Source of the DNA: Psychrobacillus sp040274765
GTDB lineage: Bacteria; Bacillota; Bacilli; Bacillales_A; Planococcaceae
DNA: 64,000 nucleotides
NCBI GenBank assembly: GCA_040274765.1
Contig: JBEMAY010000006.1
Location: 1 to 64,000, forward strand
Direction of reading: 5' to 3'
The translations under genes were made by a program, and so were the position numbers. Below are positions 9,080-17,964 of the stretch, in pieces (within the stretch, counting starts at the first letter, position 1; every line of letters starts with the position of its first letter). The notes beneath the pieces were generated by a model, which saw nothing but the letters and a program-made list of their open reading frames with translations, ran no database searches and was not told the origin of the DNA.

Positions 9080-9118
9080 AAAAAACAGACTTCCAACTAC
9101 TAGGGAAGTCTGTTTTTA
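9080..9118 (-). terminator. Terminator of the yuaF-floT operon
   Basis: ACAGACTTCC pairs with GGAAGTCTGT around a short loop, and a T-rich tract follows on the minus strand, nine bases beyond the floT stop. The plus strand also shows a T run. Confidence 0.85.
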
Positions 9119-9126
9119 TATTTAAG

Positions 9127-10668
9127 CTATACTTCTTGTACTTCGCGCACTTTCGTTTCTTCATTTGATTTTTTTACTTCCTGCGTCAACTGCTCAATGC
9201 TCGGACGTATATTCCCCTTACCAGCATAGTTTTCTAGCATATCCTTTACATCAATCCCTGAGGAAGCCTTTAGCGTTTCTTGAAGGGTAGACATTAGATT
9301 AGTTGCATAAGAGGTAACCTTATTGGCCCCTCCACCTTCTCCTCCACCAGTATCTACTACAGTTATTTTATCGATGTTTGAAAGTGGGCTAGCAATTTGT
9401 TTTGCATATTCCGGTAACATACCAACAACCATATCTAAAACAGCAGCCTGGCCGTAAAGATCAAATGCTTCTGCAATTTTACGTTTTGCTTCCGCTTCTG
9501 CAAGACCCTTCAGTCGAATTATATCTGCCTCTGATTCCCCTTGCGCACGTTGAGAGTCAGCCTTAGCCAAACCATCTAAACGTACTTTTTCCGCATCTGC
9601 CTTCGCTTTTGCCTCAATGCGATATTTTTCTGCATCTGCCTCAGCCATTTCACGCGACTTGGCTGCGGCTGCATTTTGCTCGATAGCATATCGATCGGCA
9701 TCTGCCTTTTTCTTAACCTCAGAATCATATTGCTTTTCTCGTCTTAAAATCTCTTTCTCTTCTAACTCAATTTGCTTTTGTCGTTCGATAATTCGAATTT
9801 GCATTTCCTGCTCCGTTACTTCTTGTTTAGATCTAGCAGTCTCTAGCTCATAAGCTTGGTCGGCACGCGCTTTAGCAATATCTTGCTCTCTTCTGTATTC
9901 CGCAACCTTTAACTGATTGTCTTTTTCAGCTTCTGCAATTTCTGTCGCTCGTTCAATTTCGGCCTTTTGAGCTTCCTTGGAAGCCTCTGCACGTTTAATC
10001 CGTGTTTCTTTTTCTGCTTCTGCAGTAGCAATATCCGCATCACGCTTAACTTGAGCGATTCTTGGCTTACCTAGAGAATCTAAATAACCATTTTTATCTC
10101 GAACGTCTTTAATAGTAAAGGACACTATAATAAGACCCATTTTAGCTAAATCCTGAGAAGCAACTCGTTGTACTTCCTGTGAGAATTTGTCTCTATTTTT
10201 GTATATTTCCTCGACTGTCATGGATCCTAAAATGGAGCGCAGATGACCTTCCAAAACTTCTTTTGCTTCATTTTCTCTGTCCTGTTTAGATTTCCCTAAA
10301 AACTGCTCAGCTGCAGTTGCAATTTCCGATATAGAACCACCAATTTTTATAATTGCCGTTCCATCTGCCATTACCGGTACTCCCTGCTCGGTGTATACTT
10401 CCGGTGTTGTAACTTCTAGCTTACTTGATAGTAGACTAAGAGGCTCACTTTGCTGGAATACAGGAAATACGAATGTACCTCCACCTCTAATAATCTTTAT
10501 ACGATTTCCCGAGTCGTCTGTATGAACATTCTTAGAGCCTAAATAGCTCCCCGTAACGATTAAAGCTTCGTCAGGACCTACTGTTTTATATTTGGTAATA
10601 TAGACTGCCAGCATGATTAAAACAACGAATACAACAACTCCAATTACAACTAACGTTTCCAAACCCAT
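9127..10668 (-). CDS. floT: Flotillin-like protein FloT (YuaG)
   Basis: Membrane scaffold of bacterial functional membrane microdomains. An N-terminal membrane segment (residues 5-24) is followed by an SPFH/PHB domain to about residue 200, then a long alanine/glutamate/lysine-rich coiled coil (about 215-400, many AEAEK-type repeats), and a C-terminal region with a glycine-rich linker (GGGEGGG). Length 513 matches B. subtilis FloT (509). RBS AAGGGGG precedes the ATG. It follows the NfeD-like gene yuaF by 15 bases, the same operon order as in B. subtilis, where YuaF assists flotillin dynamics. Confidence 0.93.
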   Translation of the reverse strand: MGLETLVVIGVVVFVVLIMLAVYITKYKTVGPDEALIVTGSYLGSKNVHTDDSGNRIKIIRGGGTFVFPVFQQSEPLSLLSSKLEVTTPEVYTEQGVPVMADGTAIIKIGGSISEIATAAEQFLGKSKQDRENEAKEVLEGHLRSILGSMTVEEIYKNRDKFSQEVQRVASQDLAKMGLIIVSFTIKDVRDKNGYLDSLGKPRIAQVKRDADIATAEAEKETRIKRAEASKEAQKAEIERATEIAEAEKDNQLKVAEYRREQDIAKARADQAYELETARSKQEVTEQEMQIRIIERQKQIELEEKEILRREKQYDSEVKKKADADRYAIEQNAAAAKSREMAEADAEKYRIEAKAKADAEKVRLDGLAKADSQRAQGESEADIIRLKGLAEAEAKRKIAEAFDLYGQAAVLDMVVGMLPEYAKQIASPLSNIDKITVVDTGGGEGGGANKVTSYATNLMSTLQETLKASSGIDVKDMLENYAGKGNIRPSIEQLTQEVKKSNEETKVREVQEV

Positions 10669-10683
10669 TTAAAATCCCCCTTT

Positions 10684-11199
10684 TTATTTTATAAAAGGCA
10701 CATATTCTTTTACTAAAAAAGTGCCGTCTTTCACTTCAATTATTAAGACCTGTTTTTCATAATCAATCTCTTCATTGTCTAAACCAGTAGCTCTTTTAGC
10801 GATTAGTCCATTTACTGTCTCGATAATGATTTCGCCATACCCGTTTGAGGGTATAGGAACGATAACCTTTCCAACTTGCCCTAGTAATGACTCGTTTGTG
10901 TAAGCTGTGGAGACTTCGGCTGAGGAGAGAGGTAAAAGTACAAAGAAATATAGCAAAAAGGTTAAAACGATGGATATCCCTACAGCCACGGTAATTATAA
11001 TGGTTTCACTCCAATTAGTAATTTTAAGGAGAATAAAACCAGCTGCACAAATGAATAATAGAAAGGAGAGAAGTGTAGTCGGATTAAGAATCCCTGCTTC
11101 CATGCCATCTATCGCATCTGCAAATAACACATAAAGAATAGTAATAAGTCCAATTAAAATTAAACCATATAAGAATATTTGCTCTATTTTTCTCACCAC
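10684..11199 (-). CDS. yuaF: NfeD-like membrane protein YuaF
   Basis: Short NfeD-family protein: three or four transmembrane segments in the first 95 residues followed by a C-terminal OB-fold region of about 70 residues (LLGQVGKVIVPIPSNGYGEI, with a conserved glycine pattern). 171 residues versus 174 in B. subtilis YuaF. Two adjacent GTG codons (11199, 11196) can start it; either fits the weak GGAAGAG site. It is the first gene of the flotillin operon; in B. subtilis transcription depends on the sigma-W stress response, but I could not confirm a sigma-W promoter here. Confidence 0.85.
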   Translation of the reverse strand: MVRKIEQIFLYGLILIGLITILYVLFADAIDGMEAGILNPTTLLSFLLFICAAGFILLKITNWSETIIITVAVGISIVLTFLLYFFVLLPLSSAEVSTAYTNESLLGQVGKVIVPIPSNGYGEIIIETVNGLIAKRATGLDNEEIDYEKQVLIIEVKDGTFLVKEYVPFIK

Positions 11200-11385
11200 T
11201 CTTCCATTTAATAACTTCTTTAATAGTTATACGTATCTAAATTCGGAAAGTTTCAATTTTTAAAACAACATATAAATTGCTATATTTTTCTACAAAAAGT
11301 AACTTTTATTGTCAAATTTTAATCTTTTTAGACACTTGAATTGTTACAGGATTGTAAATTTATCGATTTTAAAGTAAAAAGTGTG

Positions 11386-11414
11386 TTGATTTTGTAAGTT
11401 TTTTGGTATGCTAT
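11386..11414 (+). promoter_or_regulatory. Candidate promoter for ykaA-pit
   Basis: TTGATT at 11386 is followed after 17 bases by TGCTAT, within an AT-rich region about 50 bases before the DUF47 gene. The -10 match is imperfect, and no PhoP direct repeats are evident. Confidence 0.35.
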
Positions 11415-11464
11415 TTGAGGAAAATTCATACTAACTACAACATTTTAAAGTCTGGGAGGCTTTT

Positions 11465-12085
11465 ATGATTAGCTCAAAAAAACAAGATCCTTTTTTCCTA
11501 TCCCTTTTGAAGATAGCTGAAAACGTACGTGAAGCCACTCATTATGCAGATGATTTCCGTATTAATAACGCTTCAGATTTGAAAGAAATTAGCTTACACC
11601 TTAAAAATTACGAGACAGCTGGGGATACATTAATTCATGATTTGATCGTTATGTTAAACAAATCATTTATGACTCCAATTGAACGTGAGGATATTCTGGA
11701 ACTAGCTATACGAATGGATGACATTCTAGACGGAATTGACAATTTTACGGCACACCTTGAAATGTTCACATTAGTGGAAATCGATGAGTCAATGCGTACA
11801 TTCCTAGGCTATATTGTTAAGAGTACCGATGAGATTGTAAAAGCGATGGAGCTATTAGCTCAAAAGAAATTGCTTAAAATGCATGAGCATTCCATTCTGA
11901 TCAAGGATTATGAGCGTAAATGTGATGAGGTACTTCGTACTTCGATCAAGCAGCTTTTCTTAAACGAAAAAGATCCGATTCGTATTATTCAATTTAAGGA
12001 TATTTACGAGCAATTAGAAGATATCGCAGATTATTGTCAAAACGTAGCAAATACGCTTGAAACAATTATTATGCGTAACGCGTAG
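11465..12085 (+). CDS. ykaA: DUF47 (PhoU-like) Pit accessory protein YkaA
   Basis: All-helical PhoU-related protein of 206 residues, cytoplasmic. The metal-binding type ELAIRMDDILDGIDNFTAH segment and KSFMTPIEREDILELA are characteristic of the DUF47 family. Family members are encoded immediately upstream of Pit-type phosphate permeases and are thought to modulate them. RBS GGGAGG stands five bases before the ATG. The pit gene begins 11 bases downstream, so the two form an operon. Confidence 0.9.
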   Translation: MISSKKQDPFFLSLLKIAENVREATHYADDFRINNASDLKEISLHLKNYETAGDTLIHDLIVMLNKSFMTPIEREDILELAIRMDDILDGIDNFTAHLEMFTLVEIDESMRTFLGYIVKSTDEIVKAMELLAQKKLLKMHEHSILIKDYERKCDEVLRTSIKQLFLNEKDPIRIIQFKDIYEQLEDIADYCQNVANTLETIIMRNA

Positions 12086-12096
12086 GAGCTTTCATT

Positions 12097-13095
12097 ATGG
12101 ATACTATTTTTATATTAACCATCTTAGTTGTATTTTTTGCTCTTGCCTTTGACTTTATCAATGGTTTCCATGATACTGCTAATGCTATTGCAACTTCTGT
12201 TTCAACAAGAGCTTTAAAACCAAAAGTTGCTGTTTATATGGCAGCTATTATGAACTTTGTAGGGGCTTTAACGTTTACAGGGGTTGCAAAAACAATTACT
12301 AAGGATATAGTTGATCCCTTTACACTTCAAAATGGTTCACTAATTATTTTGGCCGCTTTACTTTCAGCGATTATTTGGAACTTAGTTACCTGGTATTATG
12401 GAATTCCATCAAGTTCTTCTCATACCTTAATCGGTTCTATTGCAGGGGCAGCTATCTCTGCTGCAGGATTTGGAGTTTTAAATTATGATGGTTTTACTAA
12501 TATCTTGATAGCGCTAGTTTTATCTCCATTTCTTGCATTAGCAGTCGGATTTTTAATGATGTCTCTATTTAAAGTGATTTTTAAAAGAGGAAGCCTTTAT
12601 GGTACAAACAAAAGATTTCGTATTTTCCAAATAGGAACAGCCGCACTTCAAGCGTTTACTCACGGTACAAATGATGCCCAAAAAGCAATGGGTATTATTA
12701 CGATGGCTCTGATTGCCGCTCAATGGCAAGCTACAGATGACATTCAACTATGGGTACGTATAGCAGCAGCTGCAGCTATGGGTATTGGTACTTCTATTGG
12801 TGGTTATAAAATTATTAAAACAGTTGGCGGTAAAATTATGAAGATTCGTCCTATTAACGGGGCGGCTGCTGACTTATCCTCTGCTATGATTATTTTTGGT
12901 GCTACTACTATTCACTTACCTGTTTCTACAACTCACGTTATTTCATCCGCTATTATGGGTGTTGGGGCAGCTCAACGTGTGAAGGGTGTTAAATGGGGAG
13001 TCGCTAAAAAAATAGTCTTAACATGGATTATTACTTTACCTATATCTGCTTTAGTTGCAGCTATTATCTTCCAATTCTTAAATTTATTCTTTTAA
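12097..13095 (+). CDS. pit: Low-affinity inorganic phosphate transporter, Pit family
   Basis: Polytopic membrane symporter of 332 residues for metal-phosphate uptake. The duplicated PiT signatures are visible: DFINGFHDTANAIATSVSTRAL near residue 20 and QAFTHGTNDAQKAMG near residue 185, with two halves of about five helices. SSSHTLIGS and STTHVISSAI are the paired histidine motifs. RBS TAGGAG precedes the ATG. It is the second gene of the ykaA-pit operon and is closed by a terminator at 13104. Confidence 0.93.
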   Translation: MDTIFILTILVVFFALAFDFINGFHDTANAIATSVSTRALKPKVAVYMAAIMNFVGALTFTGVAKTITKDIVDPFTLQNGSLIILAALLSAIIWNLVTWYYGIPSSSSHTLIGSIAGAAISAAGFGVLNYDGFTNILIALVLSPFLALAVGFLMMSLFKVIFKRGSLYGTNKRFRIFQIGTAALQAFTHGTNDAQKAMGIITMALIAAQWQATDDIQLWVRIAAAAAMGIGTSIGGYKIIKTVGGKIMKIRPINGAAADLSSAMIIFGATTIHLPVSTTHVISSAIMGVGAAQRVKGVKWGVAKKIVLTWIITLPISALVAAIIFQFLNLFF

Positions 13096-13103
13096 ATAAT
13101 ATT

Positions 13104-13138
13104 AAAACCTCGTAATTGAATACGAGGTTTTTTCTTTT
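13104..13138 (+). terminator. Terminator of ykaA-pit
   Basis: AAAACCTCGTA pairs with TACGAGGTTTT, followed by TTCTTTT, nine bases beyond the pit stop codon. It slightly overlaps the end of the convergent pentapeptide gene. Confidence 0.88.
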
Positions 13139-13769
13139 ACTCTTTTATAATTATTCCTAATGACTTGGCGAATCCTATTGCTTGTTCCATAGAAACTGTA
13201 CAGCCCTTTAAATCCTCTAGTGATACTAATAGGTTTTCATATGTAGTATTACTTAAGTCGACGCCATCCAAAGATGTGTCCGTAAAGTTCGCCTCATCTA
13301 TCTCACATGCTTCAAATTCTACCTGTTGTAAAGTGGAATCAATAAAGTCTGCATGATTTAATGTACTCTTATTAAAAGATACTTTTTTTAGCTTAGCAAA
13401 GCTTAAATTAAGGTAGTTTGCATGGTTTTCGAACACTCTTACATCTGTTAGCCTTGCATCCGCAAAATTTGCTCCAAAGAGCTTACATCCTATGAATTCT
13501 ACTCGATGAAATATCACCTGTTCCATTACGACATTCGAAAGATCACACTTTTCAAAAATGCAATCTATAAATTCCACTTGGTTAAAATGTAAATCCACAA
13601 AGGAGGCTTGTTTGAAAAGTACTTGATCAAAAATTATTTTACCTTCTACTTCTTCGATGCCTTCAAGTGAACAAACAGTAGCATTTGAAATATAATAATC
13701 CTCTTGTAGAGCTTCATGTAAGTTGATTTTCTCTGGGTTCTCGTTACATTTGGGAGATGTGATTTTCAC
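13137..13769 (-). CDS. Pentapeptide-repeat protein
   Basis: 210 residues. From about residue 45 to 185 the sequence follows the A(D/N)LXX five-residue rhythm (FIDCIFEKCDLSNVV, GANFADARLTDV, EANFTDTSLDGVDLSN), which folds as a right-handed quadrilateral beta helix. Several members protect DNA gyrase by mimicking DNA, others are of unknown role; nothing here distinguishes them. GTG start with AAGGAGG upstream. Single gene convergent with pit. Confidence 0.8.
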   Translation of the reverse strand: MKITSPKCNENPEKINLHEALQEDYYISNATVCSLEGIEEVEGKIIFDQVLFKQASFVDLHFNQVEFIDCIFEKCDLSNVVMEQVIFHRVEFIGCKLFGANFADARLTDVRVFENHANYLNLSFAKLKKVSFNKSTLNHADFIDSTLQQVEFEACEIDEANFTDTSLDGVDLSNTTYENLLVSLEDLKGCTVSMEQAIGFAKSLGIIIKE

Positions 13770-13922
13770 TTATATTCCTCCTTCAATAATTTTTCTTTTA
13801 TCATAGCATTATATTAGCAGTTAAACTCGCTTTCCATTACAATAAAAAGGAAACTCTACCACTGAGATTGGTATTACCTTGAGAGCTATATGACTACTGT
13901 GCTTTACCTAAGGAGGAAATGT

Positions 13923-16055
13923 ATGAAATTTTTAGCTAACCTAGTGACACGCCATTATAAAGTCACTTTGGGAGTTTGGATCATCCTGTTTGTGGCTCTT
14001 GCTTTTTTTGCTTTACGTCTTCCATCTTTACTTGAGGGTGACGGCTTCAAAATGGATGGAGAACACCAGCAAGTAATGGATGAACTGACGGAAACCTTTG
14101 ATTTACCCGCTGAGACACTCTTCGTCGTATTTGAAAACACATCCGACCAAACAATTCAGGATACGTTAAATGATATAGAAAACTTAAAAACAGTGAAAGA
14201 CATCCAATCGCCCTTAGAGGATTCTACTCTCTATAAGGAAAATGTATCATACGCAATGTTACACTTTAACACGGATACAGAGAACATGTCAGAGGTTGTT
14301 GACGACATTCGACAAGCTATCGGAAATGAAAAGGGTGTCACTTTAACTGGCGCCGCTGCCATCAACAAGGATATTAATTCTGCAAGTCAAAAGGACTTAG
14401 CTAGTGCAGAAGCAATCGGTCTTCCAATTGCCCTGATTGTTCTGCTCCTAGCATTTGGTAGTGTAGTTGCCGCGCTAGTACCTATTGCAGTTGGTATTGT
14501 CACAGTAGTTTCAGCACTCGGGGTTATGACATTCTTTGGCGAAGCGATGGACTTATCTATTTTTGTCCTAAACATAGTTCCCATGCTCGGGCTTGCATTA
14601 AGTATTGATTTTGCTTTATTGCTCATTAATCGTTATAAAGAAGAGCTTACCGAGAAATCTGTTGTAGAGGCTGTCCAAATCTCTATAAAAACAGCTGGTC
14701 GTTCTATTATTTTCTCTGCACTCTGTGTGTTTATCGGGCTTGGCGCCATGTTTGTATTAGAAGTAGAGATTTTTCAGAACATTGCTCTTGGTGGCATGCT
14801 TGTCGTCGCTATGGCAGTATTGGGTTCTATTACCCTATTACCAGCTTTACTGATGGTATTAGGACACCGTATTAATAAATGGACCATTCTGCGTGTGAAG
14901 CCTGGTGCCTCTACCAAATGGAGAAACTTTGCCTCCTTTGTTATGAAGCGACCTGTTACCTTGATCATTGTAGCTTTAGTATTGCTAGGGATTGGTATAA
15001 TTCCAGTAAAAGAAATGACATTAACCATTCCATCCGTAGAATCTCTTCCTAAGGACTATGATTCCCGTCAAGCATATGAAGTGATGGAGGATGAGTTTAA
15101 TATGGGAGACCAGTCTACGATCTACATGATTGCTGATCGACCAGGTGGCTGGGAAAATACAGATGGACTAAATACTATGAAAAATATTGAAGAGCAGCTT
15201 TTGAAGGATCCTGATGTTAAATCAGTAGATACTGTCTTTTCGGCTAGTGAAATATCTAGCGTTGAGCAATGGGAACAAAGCATGTTGATTCCGGATTTAT
15301 CTGGTCAGCTCACTCCATTATTGGAGACCTTTGTCCAAGATGACAAATTAATGATCCCTGTTACATTAGGGCTTAATGGCTCCTCTGATGAAGCCCAGGA
15401 TTGGGCAAGAGAATGGGCCGACAAGGATATTGGTACAGATTTTCTAATAGGTGGTCACCCTAAGTTTAACCAAGAAATATTTGATGAAATTTTTGATAAG
15501 GTCGGTATTTTGCTAGGGATTATATTGGGCTCTACTTTCATCATACTAACCATTGCCTTCCGCTCAGTGCTCATTCCTTTAAAAGCAATTATTATGAATG
15601 TAATTGGCTTGGCCTCCACATTCGGAATACTTGTTTATATATTTCAGTACGGCCATTTTGGGTTAGAGGAAACGACCATCGCCTTAATAATTCCAGTCAT
15701 TGTTTTTAGTTTAGTGTTTGGTTTAAGTATGGACTACGAGGTATTTCTCATTTCCCGTATTCAAGAGGAGTATATGAAGCATCATAATAATACGAAAGCA
15801 ACTGTAGATGGATTAACTTCCACTAGTAAAATAATTACCTCTGCTGCATTAATTATGATTGTAATTACTGGTGCCTTTGCCTTCACAGAGGTTATGCCAG
15901 TCAAACAAATCGGTATCGGAATAGCTATAGCGGTCGCTATCGATGCTTCCATTATACGCTTGCTATTAGTTCCAAGCTTGATGAAGCTTTTTGGTAAATG
16001 GAACTGGTGGCTGCCTTTTAGAAAGGGACCATACAAAGCCAAGAACTTTCATTAA
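13923..16055 (+). CDS. MMPL-family exporter (YdfJ-like)
   Basis: Resistance-nodulation-division superfamily membrane protein of about 710 residues with two repeats, each one helix, an extracytoplasmic domain (residues about 35-165 and 380-525) and five further helices. The MMPL signature around SIDFALLLINRYKEEL and its repeat counterpart FGLSMDYEVFLISRIQEEY contain the aspartate/tyrosine residues of the proton relay. The ATG at 13923 has AAGGAGG upstream; the longer frame to 13890 does not. Related to B. subtilis YdfJ/YdgH; the substrate, probably a lipid or hydrophobic drug, is unknown. Monocistronic. Confidence 0.85.
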   Translation: MKFLANLVTRHYKVTLGVWIILFVALAFFALRLPSLLEGDGFKMDGEHQQVMDELTETFDLPAETLFVVFENTSDQTIQDTLNDIENLKTVKDIQSPLEDSTLYKENVSYAMLHFNTDTENMSEVVDDIRQAIGNEKGVTLTGAAAINKDINSASQKDLASAEAIGLPIALIVLLLAFGSVVAALVPIAVGIVTVVSALGVMTFFGEAMDLSIFVLNIVPMLGLALSIDFALLLINRYKEELTEKSVVEAVQISIKTAGRSIIFSALCVFIGLGAMFVLEVEIFQNIALGGMLVVAMAVLGSITLLPALLMVLGHRINKWTILRVKPGASTKWRNFASFVMKRPVTLIIVALVLLGIGIIPVKEMTLTIPSVESLPKDYDSRQAYEVMEDEFNMGDQSTIYMIADRPGGWENTDGLNTMKNIEEQLLKDPDVKSVDTVFSASEISSVEQWEQSMLIPDLSGQLTPLLETFVQDDKLMIPVTLGLNGSSDEAQDWAREWADKDIGTDFLIGGHPKFNQEIFDEIFDKVGILLGIILGSTFIILTIAFRSVLIPLKAIIMNVIGLASTFGILVYIFQYGHFGLEETTIALIIPVIVFSLVFGLSMDYEVFLISRIQEEYMKHHNNTKATVDGLTSTSKIITSAALIMIVITGAFAFTEVMPVKQIGIGIAIAVAIDASIIRLLLVPSLMKLFGKWNWWLPFRKGPYKAKNFH

Positions 16056-16092
16056 ACATTGAAGTACTAATCTTTATAGAAACCTGAATACA

Positions 16093-16134
16093 ACAAAGCC
16101 TAGTAGAAATTATACTCTACTAGGCTTTGTTTTA
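16093..16134 (+). terminator. Terminator of the MMPL gene
   Basis: ACAAAGCCTAGTAGA pairs with TCTACTAGGCTTTGT, followed by TTTT. It sits 38 bases after the MMPL stop and before the convergent esterase. Confidence 0.85.
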
Positions 16135-16167
16135 GGTTAAAATCTCCGGGTAAGTCTACTAATTTCT

Positions 16168-16773
16168 TTAGAGGTTTGCTTTATACCATTCTTTTGCAGC
16201 TTGTACTTCGCTTTGTGTTAACTGATGACCGTAATCGTGCCAGTGCATTTCCACACTAGCACCTGCATTTTGCAATAAGTCCCTTAGCTCTTCAGATTCA
16301 GCTGCTGGACACATAAAATCATTCTTCCCTGCCCCAATGAACACAGGAGTACCTGACATGCCTGGTACCTCTACTCCACGTCTCGGCACCATCGGATGAT
16401 GGAGAATCGCACCTTTTAAGACATCGTTATATTCAAACAAAAGGTTTCCTGCAATATTAGCTCCATTCGAATAACCAATCGCTACTACTTGATCACGGTC
16501 AAAATTATAGGTTTGAGCTGCTTCATCTAGGAAATTTTTTAATTCCACTGTACGAGCCTGTAAGTCCTCCAGATCAAAAACCCCTTCTGCAAGACGTTTA
16601 AAGAATCGGGGCATTCCATTTTCTAATACACTCCCTCGTACACTTAGGATATTAGCTGAGCTATCTATCTCTTTACCCAATCCAACTAAATCATGCTCAT
16701 TACCACCTGTACCATGCAATAACAATAAGGTCGGTCTCGAAGAATCCTCTCCTTGAAAAAATAAATGCTTCAT
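16168..16773 (-). CDS. mhqD: Carboxylesterase/dienelactone-type hydrolase, MhqD-like
   Basis: Alpha/beta hydrolase of 201 residues. The oxyanion region LLLLHGTGGNEHDL, nucleophile motif GYSNG (serine near 103), aspartate in GAGKNDFMCP and histidine in HDYGHQL form a complete catalytic triad. Length and these motifs match B. subtilis MhqD (YodD), a putative phospholipase/carboxylesterase of the MhqR regulon for quinone and catechol stress. The assignment is strengthened by an MhqR-type operator directly upstream (16790-16807). RBS AAAGGAGC. Single gene here; no adjacent dioxygenase or azoreductase is visible. Confidence 0.82.
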   Translation of the reverse strand: MKHLFFQGEDSSRPTLLLLHGTGGNEHDLVGLGKEIDSSANILSVRGSVLENGMPRFFKRLAEGVFDLEDLQARTVELKNFLDEAAQTYNFDRDQVVAIGYSNGANIAGNLLFEYNDVLKGAILHHPMVPRRGVEVPGMSGTPVFIGAGKNDFMCPAAESEELRDLLQNAGASVEMHWHDYGHQLTQSEVQAAKEWYKANL

Positions 16774-16789
16774 AATTAAAGCTCCTTTT

Positions 16790-16807
16790 TATCTCGAATT
16801 TGAGATA
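16790..16807 (-). promoter_or_regulatory. Putative MhqR operator
   Basis: TATCTCGAATTTGAGATA is an 18-base dyad with one mismatched pair. It closely matches the MhqR (MarR-type) operator described in B. subtilis (tATCTcgaAtTCgAGATa) and lies just upstream of the ribosome site of the mhqD-like gene, where a repressor would block transcription. The regulator gene is not in this window. Confidence 0.75.
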
Positions 16808-16846
16808 ATTATAGCCAACATATATTTTCTCGTCAAATAATGCGCA

Positions 16847-17866
16847 TCATCTTGTTTCTAATAATTCTTTCAGCTTTTGTGGTTCATCTACCCGGATGGC
16901 AAACTGCGTAACTACTTTTTCCTTCCCCATGAACATTGTAGCCTCTATAGGTTCATGCAAGTGAATCAAGGCTTGAGGTTCTAATGATTCAAAATCACGG
17001 TACATAAATTGAAGGGTATTCTTATCTGGAACTTCCACACCCCACTCTACATTCTTTATCAGATGTAGCGGTACAACAATTCGAGCACTTAGCCCTTGTG
17101 TCACATACAGGTTACCGTTTTTAATCTCTGCGGGGTGTAAACGTGTTACTTGGATATCAGCTAGAAAATAGAAAACACTATAAATATTAAAGATCAATAA
17201 CACAAATGACAGGAGAATCGATTTGTCGTGTAGCCACCAATGGAGTCCAATTGTTTCAATAATAATTGCATGTATAATCATTACATTAAATGCGATGTAA
17301 CTTGTTTTTTTATGTAAGGTAATTATATTCGGATGACTGGGAGCTTTCTTTTTCCATGTAAAAATTGCATAATAAAACATTAAAAATTCAGAGACGACGA
17401 TCCTTATAAGAATATTTTGGGTAACTACCTGTTTAATAGAAGGTATGAGACTAAACAATGGCGAAGTGTTCATATCCGTCATGAAAGCTTTAATTTTGGG
17501 GGTTTTATAAATGACTAAAAATATTAAACTCAACTCTGCCAAAATTAAAAGTGCTTCAAAAGCAATTCCGAGATATAGAATACCTTTAAACGGGGAAAAC
17601 AATTCGTAAGGTATAAAAAATCTAGCAATAACTAATCCTCCAACCATAAGACCAATTACTTGTTTGACGGAAATCTTAAAGGTTGCATAAACGAGTAAAG
17701 GAGCAACAATTGCTAAATCTATAAGAGACCCAATAGCAACTCCGCTGGTAAGCTGAAGTGAAAAGAAGTCCTGCACTTGTGGTCGATATAATAGAAAATT
17801 AGAAAGAAGGACAAGCAGCAAAAAAGCTAAGGCTATATTCGCAGTCTGTGTTTTTCGATAAACCAT
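16847..17866 (-). CDS. Conserved multi-pass membrane protein with C-terminal PH-like region
   Basis: Function not recognised. The first 235 of 339 residues contain about seven hydrophobic helices, including a WWLHDK loop. The last 100 residues (from IQVTRLHPAEIKNGNLYV) look like a soluble beta-rich domain resembling bacterial PH-like regions (VPLHLIKNVEWGVEVPDKNTLQF). Homologues in Bacillales have sometimes been labelled beta-carotene monooxygenase, which the sequence does not support. RBS GGGGGGA seven bases before the ATG. Monocistronic, divergent from adenine deaminase. Confidence 0.7.
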   Translation of the reverse strand: MVYRKTQTANIALAFLLLVLLSNFLLYRPQVQDFFSLQLTSGVAIGSLIDLAIVAPLLVYATFKISVKQVIGLMVGGLVIARFFIPYELFSPFKGILYLGIAFEALLILAELSLIFLVIYKTPKIKAFMTDMNTSPLFSLIPSIKQVVTQNILIRIVVSEFLMFYYAIFTWKKKAPSHPNIITLHKKTSYIAFNVMIIHAIIIETIGLHWWLHDKSILLSFVLLIFNIYSVFYFLADIQVTRLHPAEIKNGNLYVTQGLSARIVVPLHLIKNVEWGVEVPDKNTLQFMYRDFESLEPQALIHLHEPIEATMFMGKEKVVTQFAIRVDEPQKLKELLETR

Positions 17867-17964
17867 TTCAATCCCCCCTGTACGTTTATATTTTAATTAT
17901 AGCTTCCATTATAATCCCAGCACTACTATAATTAATAAAATATTCAAAAAAGGAGCACAAATTT

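Noticed and set aside
13890..13922. Longer start of the MMPL gene
   Set aside because: The AAGGAGG site sits before ATG 13923, not before 13890.
17867..17964. Purine riboswitch before adenine deaminase
   Set aside because: The 98-base spacer is too short and lacks the conserved three-way junction elements.
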